The position numbers were made by a program, and so were the translations under genes. DNA of 64,000 bases. Origin: Populus alba (taxonomy: Eukaryota > Streptophyta > Magnoliopsida > Malpighiales > Salicaceae). Below the pieces are notes generated by a model that was not told the DNA's origin, ran no database searches, and saw only the letters and a program-made list of their open reading frames with translations. The stretch lies in NCBI RefSeq assembly GCF_005239225.2, contig NC_133295.1:5208001-5272000 (forward strand). Direction: 5' to 3'. Below, one piece after another: positions 11,714-23,600 of the stretch (position 1 is its first letter; each line of letters begins with the position of its first letter).

Positions 11714-13235
11714 CTGTAATAAGCAAACACAATGATAAAACATTAGTAAGGTTAGCTATGTTTTTTCTATAAAAATGAGGTGAGAACTTTACATAATTTC
11801 AATGATAGTAATCCCAATGAGTTGCCATATAGGCTTTTGAAAACTGCATGTCTGAAGGCTTCTTTTAGCGTGTAATGAGCACCTAAAGCTGTAACAGACT
11901 TCAGGCTACTTGGCACTTCTTCCTATAGGCTTTGCCATTTTATTTTCTTTTGATAATGAAATGACTTGATTCCAAAAAAAAATAAAAAAAATAATACATA
12001 GCTGGCTAATTTGCAAATTTCAGAATTTCTGAGATGATAGTAGCTTAACTTCAAAGCTTGCTTTATATGCAAGTCAATTTAACTAAGTTTGTTAGCTAGA
12101 GTTATAAAGAGAGAAAGAATTTGTATAAAATTTCATGAAATAAAATAATTTCATAAATGGTTTATTAACTTTATCTTTACTAAATAAAATTCAATAATCA
12201 TTTAGCAATAACCTAAGTGTATGTAATATGAACAACTAAAAAATGAAGTTATATTTTTGTACAAAAATAGAAGTGATACATCATTTTTTTATTTTTTTTT
12301 ATTTTTTGTATTTTGATTTTGATATATTGTTACAAGTTTTTTATTTAAAGACTAAAATGCTGGATAAGAAACAAGTTTTCATATTTGTCTGGCATTATAT
12401 TCTATTTTAAATTTCAATGATTATTGTATAATATAAACAAATTAAACGTGCCTAATCAAAGAAAAAAAGTTTGAATGTGTGACTTTGAGACTTAATATTT
12501 TAGCTTGTCATGATAAGTCAAGTTTGAGCACATTAAAGCAAAGTTGTTAATTATGTTTCGTCGGTTTATTTAATTATAATTTTAAAAATAAAACAAATTA
12601 AAATAAATTTTATCTCGCTTAGAATTTCAGCTCATTCTGTAAATTCCGTCTAAATTCTAACTAAAACGTTCCAGTTTTATTTTGGCCATTCCATTACGGT
12701 CAAATAATTTTATTTTATTTTTTTGTTTTATTTTAAAAAAATATTTTCTAGTTTTACAGTATCAATCATATTTCTTAATCTGACAATTGGATCAAACTGA
12801 AATCTTATATGGAGTAGGCAATTTATTAAAAACTATATTAAATTACGAAGTAGACAACTAGTGTTCTAGCATTCAAGTATTTTCATGGAATATTTTATGG
12901 TTGTCATGGATAATAATATAAAGACCCATAAATGTTATTTTTGTGAAAATGTAATAAAAATATAAATTTATGGTCTACAATATAAGTGGATGAACAAAAA
13001 AAAAAAAAACCTCGGAAGGACATAAAACCCCAAGCATTTATCCTCTCGAGATTTCTTTACCCCTCCCCCTCACAAGACTAACATTTAAACCTAGTTTTTG
13101 GGTTAAATGTTCACCTCCATGAAATATATCCTAACATTTTTTAAAGTTCAATTACATTTAAAAAATTCAATATCCCAAGGGAAAGACTTAGTTTTAATTG
13201 TACTTATAAATAATTAAAGATTCAATTAACATCAC
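11714..13235 (-). other. TNL intron 1
   Basis: A 1522-bp AT-rich intron with GT donor (13235) and TTACAG acceptor (11714). It is long for a TNL first intron. It contains a poly(A/T) stretch near 12285-12310 but no recognisable transposon protein. Confidence 0.8.
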
Positions 13236-13711
13236 CTGGTGTCAAAAACGAAACCAGAAATGCCACCAACTTTATTCATGGCTGCTCTCCACTTCACCAC
13301 CCGATCATCTCCAAACCTCTTGGAATGACTCTCAAAATCTTGCTCGAAAGGACCCTTCTGTCTTCTGACATTAGATGGGTCAACTTGATAGAAAACAGGC
13401 AGGATCAGCCTCCTCAGCTCGCATATTCTTGCCAGCTCCTCGAGACACCAATGAGAATTGGCATACCTTGGCGAAAGAATAATGATCGATGAGGCTGAAT
13501 CTTGAATTGCCTCCATTAAAGTTGGAGCAATCTCATCTCCCTGAATCATCCCAGTGTCATCTAAGAAGACCCTGATGCCTTCCTTATTTAAAGAATCGTA
13601 GAGATGTTTGGTGAAGCTGCGCCGGGTGTCTTCGCCGCGAAAACTTAAGAACACATCCCAATAGAGCCTCAGCGCTGCCGGAGACGATGAAACTATCAGG
13701 CCGTTGGACAT
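13236..13711 (-). CDS. TNL exon 1: TIR domain
   Basis: ATG at 13711; the exon ends AG at 13236 before a GT donor (phase 2). Residues 17-31 read YWDVFLSFRGEDTRR, the TIR-1 box. LSPRYANSHWCLEEL follows and contains the glutamate position that is catalytic in plant TIR NADases (CLxEL). LPVFYQVDPSNVRRQ is the TIR-3 region. Length (158 codons) and the exon break just after TIR are standard for TNLs. The frame is intact, so a TIR-only product is conceivable: read-through into the intron adds one Arg and a TGA at 13234-13232. Confidence 0.93.
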
Positions 13712-15080
13712 TGTTATTTGGTGATATTGTGGGTTGCTTTTCCTTTCGGTTCTTGTTTGGAGGCTTTCTAAAGCAATGTAAAATTCCGTCCTACAGTACA
13801 GGCATCATTGAGAAGTGACTTAAAGAGATAATGTGTCGGTGTAAAAAAAAAAAAGTATTATGGGACTTTAACTTTATGAAAAAGGAAATAAAACATGAAA
13901 TTTTACAATTTTTCTTCTATTAAGTTTTTTTTTTTTTTTTAGCTTTGATTTTTTGGAAGCTGAATGACGGATACAATGCAAAACCAAATGGCACAAGCCC
14001 TAAATGCACACACGAAATATTGGAAGAGAAAAAAAAAAAACATCAAAAACAAAGAAACAAAAAATTATAGACAACTCCAATATATTATCAAAAAATACTA
14101 ATTTTGAATATATTATTTTAATATTTGTAAATAGTTAATTATTTCATTACAAAGATTGTCCTTAAATTGGATTTGACGGTAAACAGGTATCTTTGGAATA
14201 TTTGTTAAGAGTTGTCTAATGCTCAGATTCAATACATGTTAATTAAATATATTATTTTATTTAAATATTTGATTTTTTATTCTTTTTAAACACATTTCAA
14301 CACAAATTAAGTCTAATTAGCTATTTAACCCTTACTTTGGCACTGGTTGAAAAATTGTTATTCAATTAAAAAAAATTGAATATGACAGCATTCCCTATGC
14401 ATTTTTTTAACATAAAAATTTCTATTGTAAATTCAATAGTTTGTGTGCATTTAATTAAATAAATCATGAATTATTTATAAAATCAAAATAAAATTTAAAG
14501 TTTAATTCCAACCAATAAAAATTTAAACATTTAAATTCATGACCTGGTTCATGTACTCAATCAGATTCAATAATTTTATTATAATCTTTTATTTCAAGTA
14601 AATGTTTAAAAAAATTGAGAACCAACTAAATATTGCAGTATTTTTTTAAGATCTTATTAAACCTACAAATATTAAACTCAAATAAATTATGTTTCTTATT
14701 TAAAAATAAATAAAAATATTAAAGGATAAAATTAAAAAAAATAAACAAGAAAAAATTAATAAGAATTAAATTGTGAAGGATTAAATTAAAAAAAAACAAT
14801 AAAAAAATATTAATATAAATAAAAAGAGGAAAAAAGGCTTAGATGCGGCCCTAGTTTACCCAGCGTTTCTGAGCCTAAAAAGAGCCTAGATGTGCAAGCT
14901 TGTAGTACATGTGCTTGGGCATGCTTATTTATTTTTCTTTTATTTATGGGGTGTACGACATCCTATTTAGTTTTTTGTTTTTTTATGGGGTGGACAACCT
15001 ATCCTCCACCATTAAATTTTTTGAAAAAATAATTGTAAAAAACACATTACCTGTTTTGTCTATATTTTAACTTAAAAACA
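13712..15080. other. TNL upstream region, AT-rich
   Basis: The presumed TNL promoter lies in 13712-14000. Poly(A/T) runs occur at 13848-13856, 13929-13940 and 14029-14040. The rest (14050-14830) is AT-rich and contains no ORF or repeat boundary that I can support. Confidence 0.4.
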
Positions 15081-15084
15081 CTTG

Positions 15085-16157
15085 ACCTTGTTTGTTTCCC
15101 GGAAAGTAGTTTCCGGGAAACCAATTTCCAAACTTTCCTGTGTTTGTTTGTCATTAGGAAAGTTGGTCAACGGAAAACACTTTCTAGTCAACGGAAAATA
15201 CTTTCCGGTCAACGGAAAACACTTTCCAGTCAATTTTAGTCAAAAAAAATTTGACTTGGTTTTCAGGAAAGTGTTTTCCTTTTAGCTGTGTTTGTTTTTC
15301 AAAAAGTGGTTTCCGGGAAATCACTTTCCAAACTTTCTTGTGTTTGTTTTCCGGAAAGTGGTTTCCGGGAAATCACTTTCCAAACTTTCTTGTGTTTGTT
15401 TGCCAGTAGGAAAGTTGGTCAATGGAAAACACTTTCCAGTAAAAGGAAAATTTGGCTTGGTTTCCTGGAAAGTGTTTTCCTGAAAAATTTGAGGGGAAAA
15501 CACTTTCCGGATGTTTGTGAAAAATTTAGAAATATCATTATTTGCTGATTATATCAAATTTGATCCTCAAACTTTTTGATTGCTATATATATTTGTTTTT
15601 GAATATTTATTTTTCAATTTCATCTCTTAAAATTTTATTTTTATATTAACTTTGGTCCTTATTTTTATAATTACTATTTGTTTTTTTCCTTATCATTTTT
15701 TTATTGAAATTTTTTATTTATCAAATTTGATCCTCATTCTTTTGATTGTTACTTATTTTATTTGAAATAATTTATGAAATATTGATTATTATTATTTTAA
15801 TTTCTTTATTTTTTATTTTTTAGATTTGATCCCTATTATTTTGATTATTATTTGTTTTATTTGAGATAATTTATGAAATTATATATTTTTTTTTCAATTT
15901 CATTCTCATTTAAATTTTTAATTTGTAAGATTTGTTCCTCATTATTTTAATAAACTTGAGAAAAATAAAATATTAATAAGTTATTTTCCAGCTTATTTTC
16001 CATGACAAACCAAACACTGGAAAGTGTTTTCCAGTTCATTTTCCATAACACTACCAAAACATCAGAAAATACTTTCCCGGAATTCATTTTCCAGGAATTC
16101 ACTTTCCCCGGAATTTACTTTCCAAAAGGAATTCACTTTCCTGCAAACAAACGGAGA
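15085..16157. mobile_element. TIR-type non-autonomous element with GGAAAG/CTTTCC arrays
   Basis: The left border TTGTTTGTTTCCCGGAAAG mirrors the right border, whose reverse complement reads GTTTGTTTGCAGGAAAG. Inside the left border (15085-15520) some twenty copies of GGAAAG, CTTTCC or TTTCCGG alternate. The right border (15985-16145) has a shorter inverted set. The middle (15540-15960) is T-rich with repeated TTTGATCCTCATT words. This architecture fits a non-autonomous DNA element with subterminal binding-site arrays. The reads-through at 15082-15548 are repeat artefacts, and no transposase is present. Target duplication was not resolved. Confidence 0.6.
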
Positions 16158-16950
16158 CTTAAGTGGCCTCATACCCAAGAATCACTTTGAAAACCCAAAA
16201 TGAACTCAAAATAAGAAAAATTTCCAAGCTTAGATCTATCATCTCATACAAGGTTAAGGAAAAATAATAACTAGGATAAACTCTCCTCCTCGAATAAAAT
16301 GTATTGATACCAAATTATTTTTTTTTTGTATTCTAAATTGGTGTCAATCACGACATTCTTTTCACTACTATAATTCAACCACTTTCTTTTTCTTCACTTA
16401 AACCAAAGATTAAAAAAATAAAGAAAATGAATTTTTGGATCAAAACTGAATTTTAAAAATATTAAAAGACTGAAAATTTATAATTCAAAATGTTTCGGGA
16501 AAAAAGTGAACATTTTTTCTCCAAGCTTGAAACAACCATCATTTTTCTCCGTTATTTTTTTTTACTTTGATACTTTGTCTTTAAATATTTCTTTGCCTTG
16601 ATAAATTTGTTTTAATTGGCCATCAATTTTAGACTATAAAACTATATATAATTGGAAAAAAAAAAAATTATAGCAACCCCATAATAATTTATCTTTATAT
16701 GAACAATAGTGTGGCAAATAATAATTTTACCACGCCTTTTAATAAATGGATTTGATTAATACTTAGGTGTCCTAAAGGCACCTATTATCTTTTCCCTCTT
16801 AAGTTTTGCAACAACAAATAAATATTATTATAATAAAATATTGATAATGACAGTATTAATAATAAATTATTAGGTGATAATGGTTGCAATAATGGTGCAT
16901 GATTGTCTTAGCAGCAACAATAAAGAGAAATTGATGGTGCTGGTTTTAGT
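16158..16950. other. AT-rich spacer
   Basis: No coding or structural signal seen apart from poly(A/T) tracts. Confidence 0.4.
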
Positions 16951-17028
16951 GGTGGTGATAGTAACATGTTGTGACACTGATGTGGTGGTGATAATAACAT
17001 AGTGTGACAAAGACGTGGTGGTGATAGG
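16951..17028. repeat. 33-bp tandem repeat, 2.4 units
   Basis: Units at 16951-16983 and 16984-17016, then a partial unit from 17017. Each starts GGTGGTGATA and contains AACAT..GTGTGACA-like words. It sits against the broken 3' edge of the LINE. Confidence 0.7.
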
Positions 17029-17039
17029 ATAGCATGCTT

Positions 17040-17600
17040 CGAACATATATTATAGTGCAGCGGTTAACCAACCTAGCAGTCTTGCCAGTGCCGAAGTTAA
17101 CCAACCAGAAGGCACCAGACCATTAATTAATGAGACAGAGGAGTCCACTGAAAGGCAGCAGCCACCGTGTCCTCAAAACCCAAACCAGCAACAGATAAAC
17201 CAGTTGATCCCATCAAAACATATCATCTGGTCACCTTCTGCAATTACAAACAACAGAAAGAACCAAGAAGCGACAGTAGGATAAATCAACATCACCCATC
17301 GTGATCTTCCCAAGCCGCAGATAAGATTCCCAGCCAAATCTTCATAATGTCACCAAACACAGAGCTCAGCCAGAGACAAATAGAGCTGATGCACCGATAC
17401 AGTTGCCATAGAGACTCAGACCAGCAGAAACACCAGCAATGAACACTAGCCAAAGACAGTGGAATGCACCAAAAGCCAACACAACATAAAGTTTCTTCAT
17501 GAGACTGACCATCTCATGTTACTTCAGAGGCCAATGAAGCCCTCTGAAATTCCAGCATATCAATAACGTTATTGTTGTGGATGAGTGGAAGGTTCCCTAC
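17040..17600 (-). pseudogene. LINE ORF2 start (endonuclease N-terminus), truncated
   Basis: From about 17560 the reverse strand reads CWNFRGLHWPLK, a stop, then HEMVSLMKKL. Plant L1 ORF2 proteins begin with this kind of block (WNxRGLNxPxKQxEVxxLxxK). Beyond it the frame decays and no further endonuclease motif is seen before 17040. It lies directly downstream of ORF1, as expected for an L1 element. Confidence 0.55.
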
Positions 17601-17656
17601 CACTGCCAGATGCTCTAGTTGCAACACCTTTATGGGCACTCCTGGCTTTTACACCA

Positions 17657-19392
17657 TCAAGAGCCCCTTCTTGGCCCCGTTGTTTCCATCCTTGAGGTGC
17701 CCTTGCCATGTCTTTTGCTCTTTTGAGTATTGAGGTCAACACTGCCAGGAGATTCTCTCTTTCCCCGGGCAGTTTCCCATTCTTGAGAGATCACGTCCAC
17801 CTCAGTTTGCATGGGGTCAAGCTTTCGTTCTGCAGCAACATCTGTCCCTTTTGTAACTCTCCACACTAGCATTTGCAACCGGTCCCATACATATAGGAAC
17901 ACTGTCTGGCATAGTACTGCCCGCATGTTTAACTGCATGGCTGCCCTTCTTCCTTGACTCTACAGCAACTTTAGAACAGCCCCCAACTGTTGCCATGTTT
18001 TTACTCTTTTGAAACTTACTGCTTTTCTTACTCCGGACAGTTTCCAAGTCTGCAGACATGACATCCACCTCAGCTTGCATGGGGTCACAATAGTGATCTG
18101 CAGCAACATCTTTCCCCTTATTTTTCTCCACACCAGCATCCACAGCATATACCAAACCGTTAGAGGCAGTGCCTTGCTTAGTGCTTCCCATATCTGCATG
18201 ACTGCCCATCGTTCTTGACTCTACAGTAGCCTTAGAGCAAACCCCAATTGCATGACCAAGAACTTTGCAGTGCCTGCAAAATCTGGGTAGTGTCTCATAT
18301 ATTACTGTTTGTGTGAGAGAAGTACCATTAGGCAGAATAATGTCAACAGAATGGATAAGATCATCAAGCAAATCGAGTTCCACTAGAACTCTAGCATACG
18401 AAATTCTCGACATAGTAGAAGTGAGCTGATCACATTGAATTGGTTTCCCAATCACGCTGGAAATCTTAGAGAGGCACTCGGAAGACCAACATTTTAACGG
18501 CAGATTTGGGAATTTCACCCAAACAGGGACCCTAGTCATTTCTTCATAACTGAAGTTAAAATACTCTGGCATAGCCTTCAAGATTAATGGCCTGCCATAC
18601 ACCAGATAGGGACCACTAGCAAGAACGGCCAATTTATCATCCACACTGTTAAATTTGTACACTAACCAGCCAGAGTCATGAAAAGTCAAGGAAGCTTCAC
18701 ATTGCCATGTGTTTGTAACAATATCATGCAGGGCTTTATACCCAGGAAATTTTCCATCAACATAACCCACAACACATGATTTCCATAGATCACAATTACT
18801 GTCTAAATCTTCATCTAGCAAGGAACATTGCCTAGCAGTGCTAGTATTTGAAAAATGAATAAGCTTGGAACAAGAAGCACTGCTACGATTGGTGGCAAAT
18901 AAATCACGCGATTAACTGTATGATCCGGAGGACCGGAGATATAGAGGCACCTGGGTGAGATATTTCCTCTACAGAGACTGTTGGTTGATCTTGAGTTCCA
19001 GCCACTGTTGCAGATGGATTTCCAGAAGACTTGGCAACATCAGGGGTCTTGCGGGCACCTTCACAACTAGCAATAGTTGTTCCTTTCGTCAGATTTAAAG
19101 TAGGGGAGTAAAAGAAACCACACTGTCATCCTCTGGTTCGGCATTGTCTGCTTCAGCTTCTTCAAATGCTTCTTCCTCAGACCCATCTTCTACGAGGACA
19201 TCATCAGCTTGAAAGAGGTCTTTGTTTCGACTAGACCCACTCGTAAGCGTTTTGAGCAGTCGATTCTTACTGTTGGAAGCTGGAAAGGTAGCAGGAGCTG
19301 CCAAAGCTAAGACCGGGTCTGTCAGATCGAGTGACTGGTTTCTCTTCCCACGAGCAGAAATAGATGCCGTTTTCTTTTTTGTTTTTGGCCAT
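17657..19392 (-). pseudogene. LINE ORF1 (DUF4283 and zinc knuckle), disrupted
   Basis: An ATG at 19392 opens MAK-type basic sequence, with a one-base slip in an A-run. An acidic stretch (EDGSEEEAFEEAEADNAEPEDDS) follows to a stop at 19095. After a degenerate stretch, 17817-18821 is open: DUF4283-like core (WQCEASLTFHDSGWLVYKF, GPYLVYGRPLILKAMPEYF, VPVWVKFPNLP) and then the zf-CCHC_4 knuckle CRHCKVLGHAIGVC (C-x2-C-x4-H-x4-C) near 18280. ORF1 proteins of plant L1 elements bind the element RNA. The C-terminal part holds an internal tandem duplication of about 265 bp (VESR..GSHA..DVAA..DPMQ..EVDV twice), and a frameshift near 17870 moves the second copy into the 17657-17938 frame. Confidence 0.75.
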
Positions 19393-19499
19393 GCAAGATA
19401 GAGAACAAGGAACAGATCACAGAAAAGTTTAAGCTTCAGTGGGTGCCATCGGGAGGGAAACAATTTCCGGGGAAGGGAGAGCTTCTCTCTCGAGTTTTG

Positions 19500-20338
19500 A
19501 AGACTCTTAAAGTGATGGGTGACAGTAGACTGATGGATAAAAAAATATTATGTATTTATTATTTGTAATTTTATGAATTCAAAAATATTTACGAGGTATG
19601 AAGGCGGGAAGCAGGAGTAGCATCAAATAAGTTGGTGGAAGATAATATATTCGTAATTAATTCCATCAATAATATTTAAAAATACTAATAAAAAATGAAA
19701 TTTTTTATTTTAAAAAAAATTTCATAGGTAATTCCATGGAGAAAATATTAAAAAATGAAAAATATCTTAAATTCTAAAAATCAATAAAAATAATCATTTT
19801 TTCTCATTTTGTCGAACATATTTACAATACCCCATTTGTTTTTTTGTTTTTTTTTTTTTTTTTAAGTTTTTCGTTCCCATCCATACAAAAATTCCTTTTA
19901 AACAAATTATATACCATTTTTTCTATTATTAACGTATCTAAATCTAATCCACCAATATTCTTGTCATAAACCAACCTTTACTCCCTTTCAAAAAGAAATA
20001 TTTTCAATAAAGTATTTTACAAATAAATTTTGACAACTTTTGCAATAAAAAGACAATTGCTAAAAAATAATTAAACTACAAAAAATTACATTTAATTATA
20101 AAATCGGACAAACAATGAAATTTAAAAAGCAAGACTAAGCCAAATTATGTACAAGTGAGTAAGGATAACTTTGAGGGATAATTTTGAGGTGTGGTAAAGA
20201 AAAAAACCGAAGAAAAAGGTTAAAATTAACTGAAAATTAAAAAATTAAAGTGCCAACAACCAATTAGTGGCTTGATTGATCTTGTTTTTTGAAAAAGCAT
20301 AAATTAGGGAACCAACAAGTACAGTGTGAAATGTGGTA
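19500..20338. other. AT-rich spacer between LINE and Copia element
   Basis: No gene or repeat boundary recognised. Homopolymer T-tract at 19840-19863. Confidence 0.4.
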
Positions 20339-20343
20339 AAATA

Positions 20344-20573
20344 TGTAAAGGACATCCAAACTTAGCTCAAAACAAGATGACTAGTTCAGCTTGTAATCCG
20401 GCAGCAACAAATTCAAACTTAGTTTCTTATCCTTTATCCTTAGCTACAATTTAAATTTGTATCTTATCATTTATCCTTAGCTGATCGTGTATATCTGTAG
20501 AGCTCAAGAATGTATTTAAATAGGAACAAGAACGCTGAAACAATTATCAAAGCAAATCATCTCTACTTCTTTA
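20344..20573 (+). repeat. Copia 5' LTR
   Basis: 230 bp, starting TG and ending TA immediately before the PBS. It differs from the 3' LTR by five substitutions over about 205 well-aligned bases plus small indels in the first 25. It contains an internal duplication of TCTTATC(C/A)TTTATCCTTAGCT. Confidence 0.9.
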
Positions 20574-20585
20574 TGGTATCAGAGC
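20574..20585 (+). other. Primer-binding site (initiator Met tRNA type)
   Basis: TGGTATCAGAGC directly abuts the 5' LTR. This is the standard plant Copia PBS complementary to the 3' end of initiator methionine tRNA. Confidence 0.93.
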
Positions 20586-20647
20586 CCTTGCTCTAACGAG
20601 ATTCATATATTTTTTTATCTCTCTTCTTTCTTCTCCTTCTCTTCGTA

Positions 20648-23600
20648 ATGGCTGATCCTAACACTTCCACTCCAGCAACCCCTACCATTACCACCTCCTC
20701 TACTGATTCTCCCATTCCTCTTGTTGCTCTCACCAGTGGTCAACTTCCACTCAAGCTCACTCATCTAAATTACCCTTCATGGCGTGCTCAATTTAATTCT
20801 CTTCTCATGGGCTATGATCTACAAGGTTTCATTGATGGAACTCTTCCTTGCCCTGATCGCACTTCTGTCAATTTCTCACCATGGATGCGCTAAGATCAAC
20901 TAATGCTACATGCAGTTCATATCTCTGTCTCTGACTCAATAGCACCTCTTATTGCTTCTGCCACAACCTCAAAAGAGGCATGGGACAAGCTCACTCGTCT
21001 CTATGCCAGCCGCTCTCGGTCTCGTGTCATGAGCCTCAAGGAACGTCTTGTTCAACCACGAGATTCCTGCTCTCTCACTGACTATCTTCGTTCTATTAAA
21101 ACCATTGCTGATGAATTGGCACTCATTGATACTCCTGTTTCTGATGATGATATCACTATTGCCATTCTTAATGGAGTTGGTCATGATTTTAAAGCACTTA
21201 CAGCAGGTATTCGTGCTCGGGATCACCCCATATCTTATGAAGAACTTCATGATAAATTAATTGATTATGAGGCATATCTTAAAAGAGAGGATTCACGATC
21301 AAACTCATCGGTTTTATTTGCAAATGCAACTTAGCGGTATAACTCGCATCGTGCACATCAATCTCCCTGGTTAGCCAATTGCAAACCTGTTTCATCACAT
21401 CATTATAATTCACCACCTGCATGGGCATCTTTTTGTCCATTCTTTTCTTCTTAACATCCTTCTTCATGGCACTTCAATTGTAACACATATCAACGGCGTG
21501 GCTACCGCGGTGTTTGTCAATTTTGTGACCAACAAGGTCATAGTGCAAAGCAATGTCCCCGGACCAAAGGACTTCTTGGTTCATCACCAGCTGCTCACTG
21601 TGCCACCACCACCAAAGATCTTAAACAACCTTGGCTCCTAGATTCTACTGCCACAAATCATGTCACCTCCGATCTTCACAATCTTTCCCTTCACTCAGCA
21701 TATGATGGTCCTGATTCCATTCTCATTGGTGATGGTACAGGTTTGCGTATCTCTCATTCTGGTTCCACAACCCTTTCTCCTTTTACTCTCTCTAATGTCC
21801 TGTGTGTTCCTTCAATTCAAAAAAATTTAATATCTGTTTCTCAATTCTTCAAACAACATTTAACTTCCATTGAATTTTTTCCCTCTTATTTTTCTGTGAA
21901 GGATCTCCACACGGGGCAGCCTCTTCTTCAAGGCTCGAATAAGAATGATATTTATGAATGGCCTCAAGCTGTGCATGTGCTACCATATGCTATGGTTGGT
22001 GTTAAAACTTCTATCCCTGAGTGGTATAAAAGGCTCGGTCATCCCTCTTCTTGCACCCTTCATTCCCTTCTTAAGAAATTTGCATTACCTGTCTCCTCCA
22101 AACAAATATGTTCATCATTGTGTTCCTCTTGCCAATGCAATAAAAGTCACAAGCTTCCATTTACAGTATCATCACTAAAAAGTCGTAGCCCTCTTGAAAT
22201 CATTTACACTGATGTATGGGGTCCTGCCTCTGTTGAATCTATTGATCAAAACAAATATTTTGTAATTTTTATGGATCATTTTACTAAATACATTTGGCTT
22301 TATTCAATGAAATACAAATCGGATGTCTTCAAAATTTTTCCAACCTTCAAAAATCTTGTGGAAAATTACTTCAAGACCAAAATAATTGCCCTTTATTTCG
22401 ATGGTGGGGGTGAGTTTCAAAAACTTAAATCTTTTTTCGCCAACTTTGGCATCTCTCATCTTATGACCCCACTTCATACACCTCAATATAATGGCATTGT
22501 CGAACGTCGTCATCGCCATATCGTTGAAACCGGTCTAACTCTTCTACATCAATCTGGTCTTCCCCTTAAATTTTGGTCTCATGCATTCCAAACAGCCACC
22601 TACCTTATAAACCGTCTCATCACCCCTATTCTAAATAATCGCTCTCCCTTTCATGCTCTTTTTGGTTGCGTTCCAAACTATTCAAAACTTCGGGTTTTTT
22701 GGTTGTCTATGCTTTCCTTGGTTACGTCCATACAACAATCACAAACTTGAACCTCGTTCCCATCCATGCATTTTCCTAGGCTATTCCCTCACCCAAAGTG
22801 CCTATAAATTTTTTGATCCCACAACAAATCGTATCTTTCTATCACGTCATGTCGTCTTTGATGAAACCATCTTCCCATCCATTTCATCAACCCCATTCTC
22901 TCCTACCAATTCCAACTCCTCACCACCACCCGATGACTTATTTCCCATTCATGTCCCACTCATCACTGGCTCCAGGCAACACCAACCATCACGGTTGCCC
23001 CAACAGTTTCATGCACAGCTCCACGGTCTCCATCATAATCATCTTCTTCGGGCACTGAAGTTCCTGCCCTTGTTGCTGCTCCTCACAACATCCCATCTCC
23101 ACAACCTCCAAACACATCCAATCCCCTCAGTACCACATCTTCACATCTCAGCCGAACACACACCATGATTACTAGATCACAAAATGGCATTGTCAAACCA
23201 AACCGACAACTCAATGCCACCACTAAACATGCCCTCCCTGAAACAGAAGAACCATCCTGTGTTTCACAAGCTCTTCGTAACCCACGATGAAGAACTGCTA
23301 TGTCGGATGAATTCGATGCATTACTACGCAATGGAACGTGGACTCTTGTACCTCCCTCTTCTTCTACAAACCTGGTTGGTTGTAAGTGGGTCTTCAGAAT
23401 CAAGCACAACTCAGATGGCATAGTCAATCGTTATAAAGCATGTTTGGTTACGAAGGGGTTTCATCAGCGGCCAAGTATTGATTATAAGGAGACCTTCAGT
23501 CCTGTCATCAAGCCCACAACTATCAGAGTTGTTCTCGGCCTTGCTGTTACCAATGGCTGGTCACTGTGTCAACTGGACATCAATAATGCGTTTCTCCATG

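Larger units (their letters stand above)
7316..13711 (-). pseudogene. TIR-NBS-LRR resistance-type gene with C-JID exon, frame-disrupted
   Basis: A five-exon TNL: TIR (13236-13711), NB-ARC (10604-11713), short linker/LRR-start exon (9743-10135), LRR exon (7930-9507), C-JID exon (7316-7846). All four introns are GT-AG. TNLs are intracellular NLR receptors; the TIR domain has NADase activity and the NB-ARC is a nucleotide switch. Seven one-base homopolymer indels break the frame: four in exon 2 (11196-11198, 11159-11161 and 10814-10818 each +1; 10701-10702 -1) and three in exon 4 (9414-9416, 8577-8581, 8418-8422, each +1). Net change is +5: the exons total 4088 bases, and correcting gives 4083, i.e. 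1360 residues, normal for the family. No nonsense substitution was found. It is either a young pseudogene or an intact gene with consensus errors in this sequence. Confidence 0.9.

Noticed and set aside
13232..13711. TIR exon as an independent TIR-only gene
   Set aside because: The frame ends on a perfect GT donor in phase with the NB-ARC exon acceptor, and all downstream TNL exons follow in order; TIR-only expression remains possible only by intron retention.
15082..15548. ORFs with repeated SGKSLSKLSCVC-type text
   Set aside because: Translation of the GGAAAG/CTTTCC arrays.
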